Below are positions 5,701 through 5,810 of a stretch of 5,810 nucleotides of DNA, one piece after another. The DNA lies in assembly GCA_016200785.1 (NCBI GenBank), contig JACQED010000384.1, positions 1 to 5,810 of the forward strand, written 5' to 3'. A model generated the notes under the pieces. That model saw only the letters and a program-made list of their open reading frames with translations. It was not told the origin of the DNA and did no database searches. This stretch comes from Chloroflexota bacterium (GTDB taxonomy: Bacteria > Chloroflexota > Anaerolineae > Anaerolineales > JACQED01). The first letter of the stretch is position 1; each line of letters opens with the position of its first letter. The position numbers and the translations under genes are program-made.

Positions 5701-5810
5701 TTGCCCCTCTACGCCCGTGCCGTCCGCGACGCGTTGGGACTCGGCGAAGTGGCCGAGGGCTTCTACTGGCACATCGGACAAGCCAAAGAGAGCAGCCTGA
5801 AATTGGAGAA
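2800..5810 (+). CDS. addB: AddB-like subunit of an AddAB-type ATP-dependent helicase-nuclease (3' partial)
   Basis: An uninterrupted frame of 1003 codons runs from ATG at 2800 past the window end. AddAB resects double-strand breaks and loads RecA at Chi-type sites; AddB supplies one nuclease and the inactive, Chi-reading helicase fold. Seen in order: LLLAPASYGKT (5-15), a P-loop with Ala in place of the first Gly but GKT kept; VSLFTFYSLYAELLARAG (60-77); Walker-B-like VVDGFDEFNPTQ (from 196); AVAVLARSLEPY (from 321); LGLAEGEFP (630-638); ITRARERLLL (from 678, motif-VI-like). Then comes GTCGFYFYVAHVLKL with C798, the expected first ligand of the AddB 4Fe-4S cluster. The RecB-type nuclease follows: GNMYHAILE (H830), GYIDRID (D933), VVDYKASG (D947, K949) and Q967. 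These positions fall close to C801 and D961 of B. subtilis AddB (1166 aa). The last three cluster cysteines should lie in the missing ~100 residues. Repeats at residues 246-255, 282-290, 473-482, 556-572 and 594-612 are inserted in frame. An addA partner is expected downstream. Confidence 0.9.
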   Translation, partial: MPATLLLAPASYGKTDHALARIRTARQGDPLIPIAVVLPNQTQLIAFQDRLAAQGGAMGVSLFTFYSLYAELLARAGQAVPRLGDAAQSRLIRALVDDLCERGALKHFAPLRAKAGFATALREAFEELKRARIHEKDFSSATHGLGPRLEELAEIYSAYQRWLQEKNWADPEGQGWLAAIALEANDDLGRDLRLLVVDGFDEFNPTQLGVLVHLAARAGETLITLTGDHARHRLAHRRFHRAETWVTSHVGRVTRESIEAPAPIAAALRFLEQNLFEPAPPVTRHSSPVTFLEAQTRAVEARAAMRWIKQRIVEDGMAFSAVAVLARSLEPYRAFLEETAREFGLPLQIVGGVPLAGSPVVGALLTLLSLPADREAWRPRALLEVWRSPYFDWSALGLELRHAATLDAASRLGRVVGGLKQWREALAQFARPPVASPDDEPESDLSRPSPGDVAAASAAFESLVRRITPPVEDPRSKAKGTRAGLRDYVAFVEDLIGDDPTLPPPRFGQTKDTPETLNVVARALAESETAPRDVAALRALKEVLRGLVLAEAVITTPLSRFGETGEGPGVRADWNYETFLGALREGVEAASYDTPLSRFAETGRPEGGLGVRVASVLDARGLSFRAVAILGLAEGEFPQAEREMPLLRESDRDALRARGLPLESRLRGDEVTIFYEAITRARERLLLCRPYLADDGQGWEPSAYWRQVMSLISEPQIIKARPEDRLPPDQVASMSEWIEQGYDRGAVARGVTALNARLAAEAAGPHEGHLAELSRSLVTRYPPTQSWSASRLEAYGTCGFYFYVAHVLKLEPRAEPEEGYDARSLGNMYHAILERLYRDAPSPTDLDALLARLPEIAREVFTTAPSDYGFRPTAIWDQQQSELIRILSETVTALAEKSEGWTPRHFEQRFGFGAPPLVVCTDEGEVRVHGYIDRIDVAADGRLRVVDYKASGSPITARDLKDGHRLQLPLYARAVRDALGLGEVAEGFYWHIGQAKESSLKLE
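3535..3563. repeat. GTGAC/GTCAC-rich repeat segment, in frame in addB
   Basis: GTGACGAGTCAC at 3535-3546 (an inverted repeat GTGAC-GA-GTCAC) and GTGACGAG at 3556-3563 flank a CACGTG core at 3544-3549. The segment codes for VTSHVGRVTR (residues 246-255) between the Walker-B-like region and the next conserved block, that is, in a linker. Its reverse complement contains ACTCGTCAC, which is also found at 3654-3661, so the two segments look like opposite-orientation copies of one repeat type. Confidence 0.5.
3643..3668. repeat. Second GTCACTCG-type repeat segment, opposite orientation
   Basis: GTCACTCGCCACTCGTCAC followed by CAGTCAC is built of near-tandem CACTCG and GTCAC words. It codes for VTRHSSPVT (residues 282-290), sitting between LEQNLFEPAPP and FLEAQTRAVEARA, two stretches that match consecutive conserved AddB blocks. 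The peptide VTRHSSPVT is low-complexity and unlike AddB sequence, which suggests an inserted repeat unit read in frame. Confidence 0.5.
4216..4243. repeat. GGAGCAAAGCGAAGGGGACG-type repeat, in frame in addB
   Basis: TCCCC (4218-4222) and GGGGA (4236-4240) are the arms of a short inverted repeat around GGAGCAAAGCGAA. The segment codes for DPRSKAKGTR (residues 473-482) in a region between two AddB-like helical parts (SLVRRITPPVE and AGLRDYVAFVEDL). Similar 'RSEAEGTR'-type peptides recur as translated repeats in GC-rich environmental bacteria; that comparison is from memory. Confidence 0.4.
4465..4513. repeat. Palindromic element copy 1, protein-coding, perfect 15-bp hairpin
   Basis: CCCCTCTCCCGTTTC (4468-4482) and its exact reverse complement (4486-4500) are separated by only GGA, a 15-bp perfect stem with a 3-nt loop, followed by a GGGGGTGAGGG tail ending at 4513. 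It is read in frame as TPLSRFGETGEGPGVRA (residues 556-572), between the helix ending VLAEAVI and DWNYETFLGALREGVE. A second copy starts 114 bp later. Confidence 0.85.
4579..4636. repeat. Palindromic element copy 2, protein-coding, variant with extra mini-hairpin
   Basis: It starts with the same ACTCCCCTCTCCCGTTTC (4579-4596) and ends with the same GGGGGTGAGGG tail (to 4636), but the right arm keeps only GAAACGGGA (9-bp stem, loop GCA). It then carries CGCCC-GGA-GGGCG (4609-4621), a second small hairpin also with a GGA loop. It is 9 bp longer than copy 1, keeping frame. It codes for TPLSRFAETGRPEGG plus LGVR (residues 594-612), placed directly before the conserved VASVLDARGLSFRAV block. Confidence 0.85.

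Overview
The window is GC-rich and densely coding. The base composition, the style of the toxin-antitoxin pair and the interspersed palindromic repeats suggest an uncultured bacterium, perhaps a Chloroflexota/Anaerolineae-like lineage. That placement is inference; nothing in the window is a phylogenetic marker.

Layout from left to right. Bases 1-552 hold the 3' end of a plus-strand gene that begins before the window; its visible C-terminus is helical and vaguely HEPN-like. Bases 547-575 carry a good candidate promoter whose spacer holds a perfect 10-bp palindrome. It leads into a type II toxin-antitoxin operon: a 77-aa antitoxin (621-854) overlapping a RelE/ParE-family toxin (847-1182) that contains a paired-cysteine insert. 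A 111-bp gap with a stem-loop follows, then an unrecognised 126-aa gene (1294-1674). A convergent minus-strand gene (1694-2746) encodes a 350-aa protein of unknown overall function, whose C-terminal ~90 residues resemble the Calcium_bind family (PF11535) of cyanobacterial and Chloroflexi-type proteins.

Divergent from it, and running off the right edge, is a very long open frame (2800 to 5810, at least 1003 codons) encoding an AddB-like subunit of an AddAB-type double-strand-break-resection helicase-nuclease. It has an N-terminal degenerate P-loop, an inactive-helicase core, the first iron-sulfur cysteine, and a RecB-type PD-(D/E)XK nuclease domain. An addA-like partner would be expected downstream.

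The most notable signal is inside this addB-like gene. Repeats of at least two, probably three, different kinds sit in frame at linker positions of the protein. Two are copies of a CCCCTCTCCCGTTTC palindromic element, 114 bp apart and in the same reading frame; one forms a perfect 15-bp hairpin. Two are GTGAC/GTCAC-rich segments in opposite orientation. One is a CCCC...GGGG segment of the GGAGCAAAGCGAAGGGGACG type. All keep the frame open and fall between conserved AddB motifs, so the gene looks like a tolerant landing site for protein-coding palindromic elements, comparable in principle to the Rickettsia palindromic elements.
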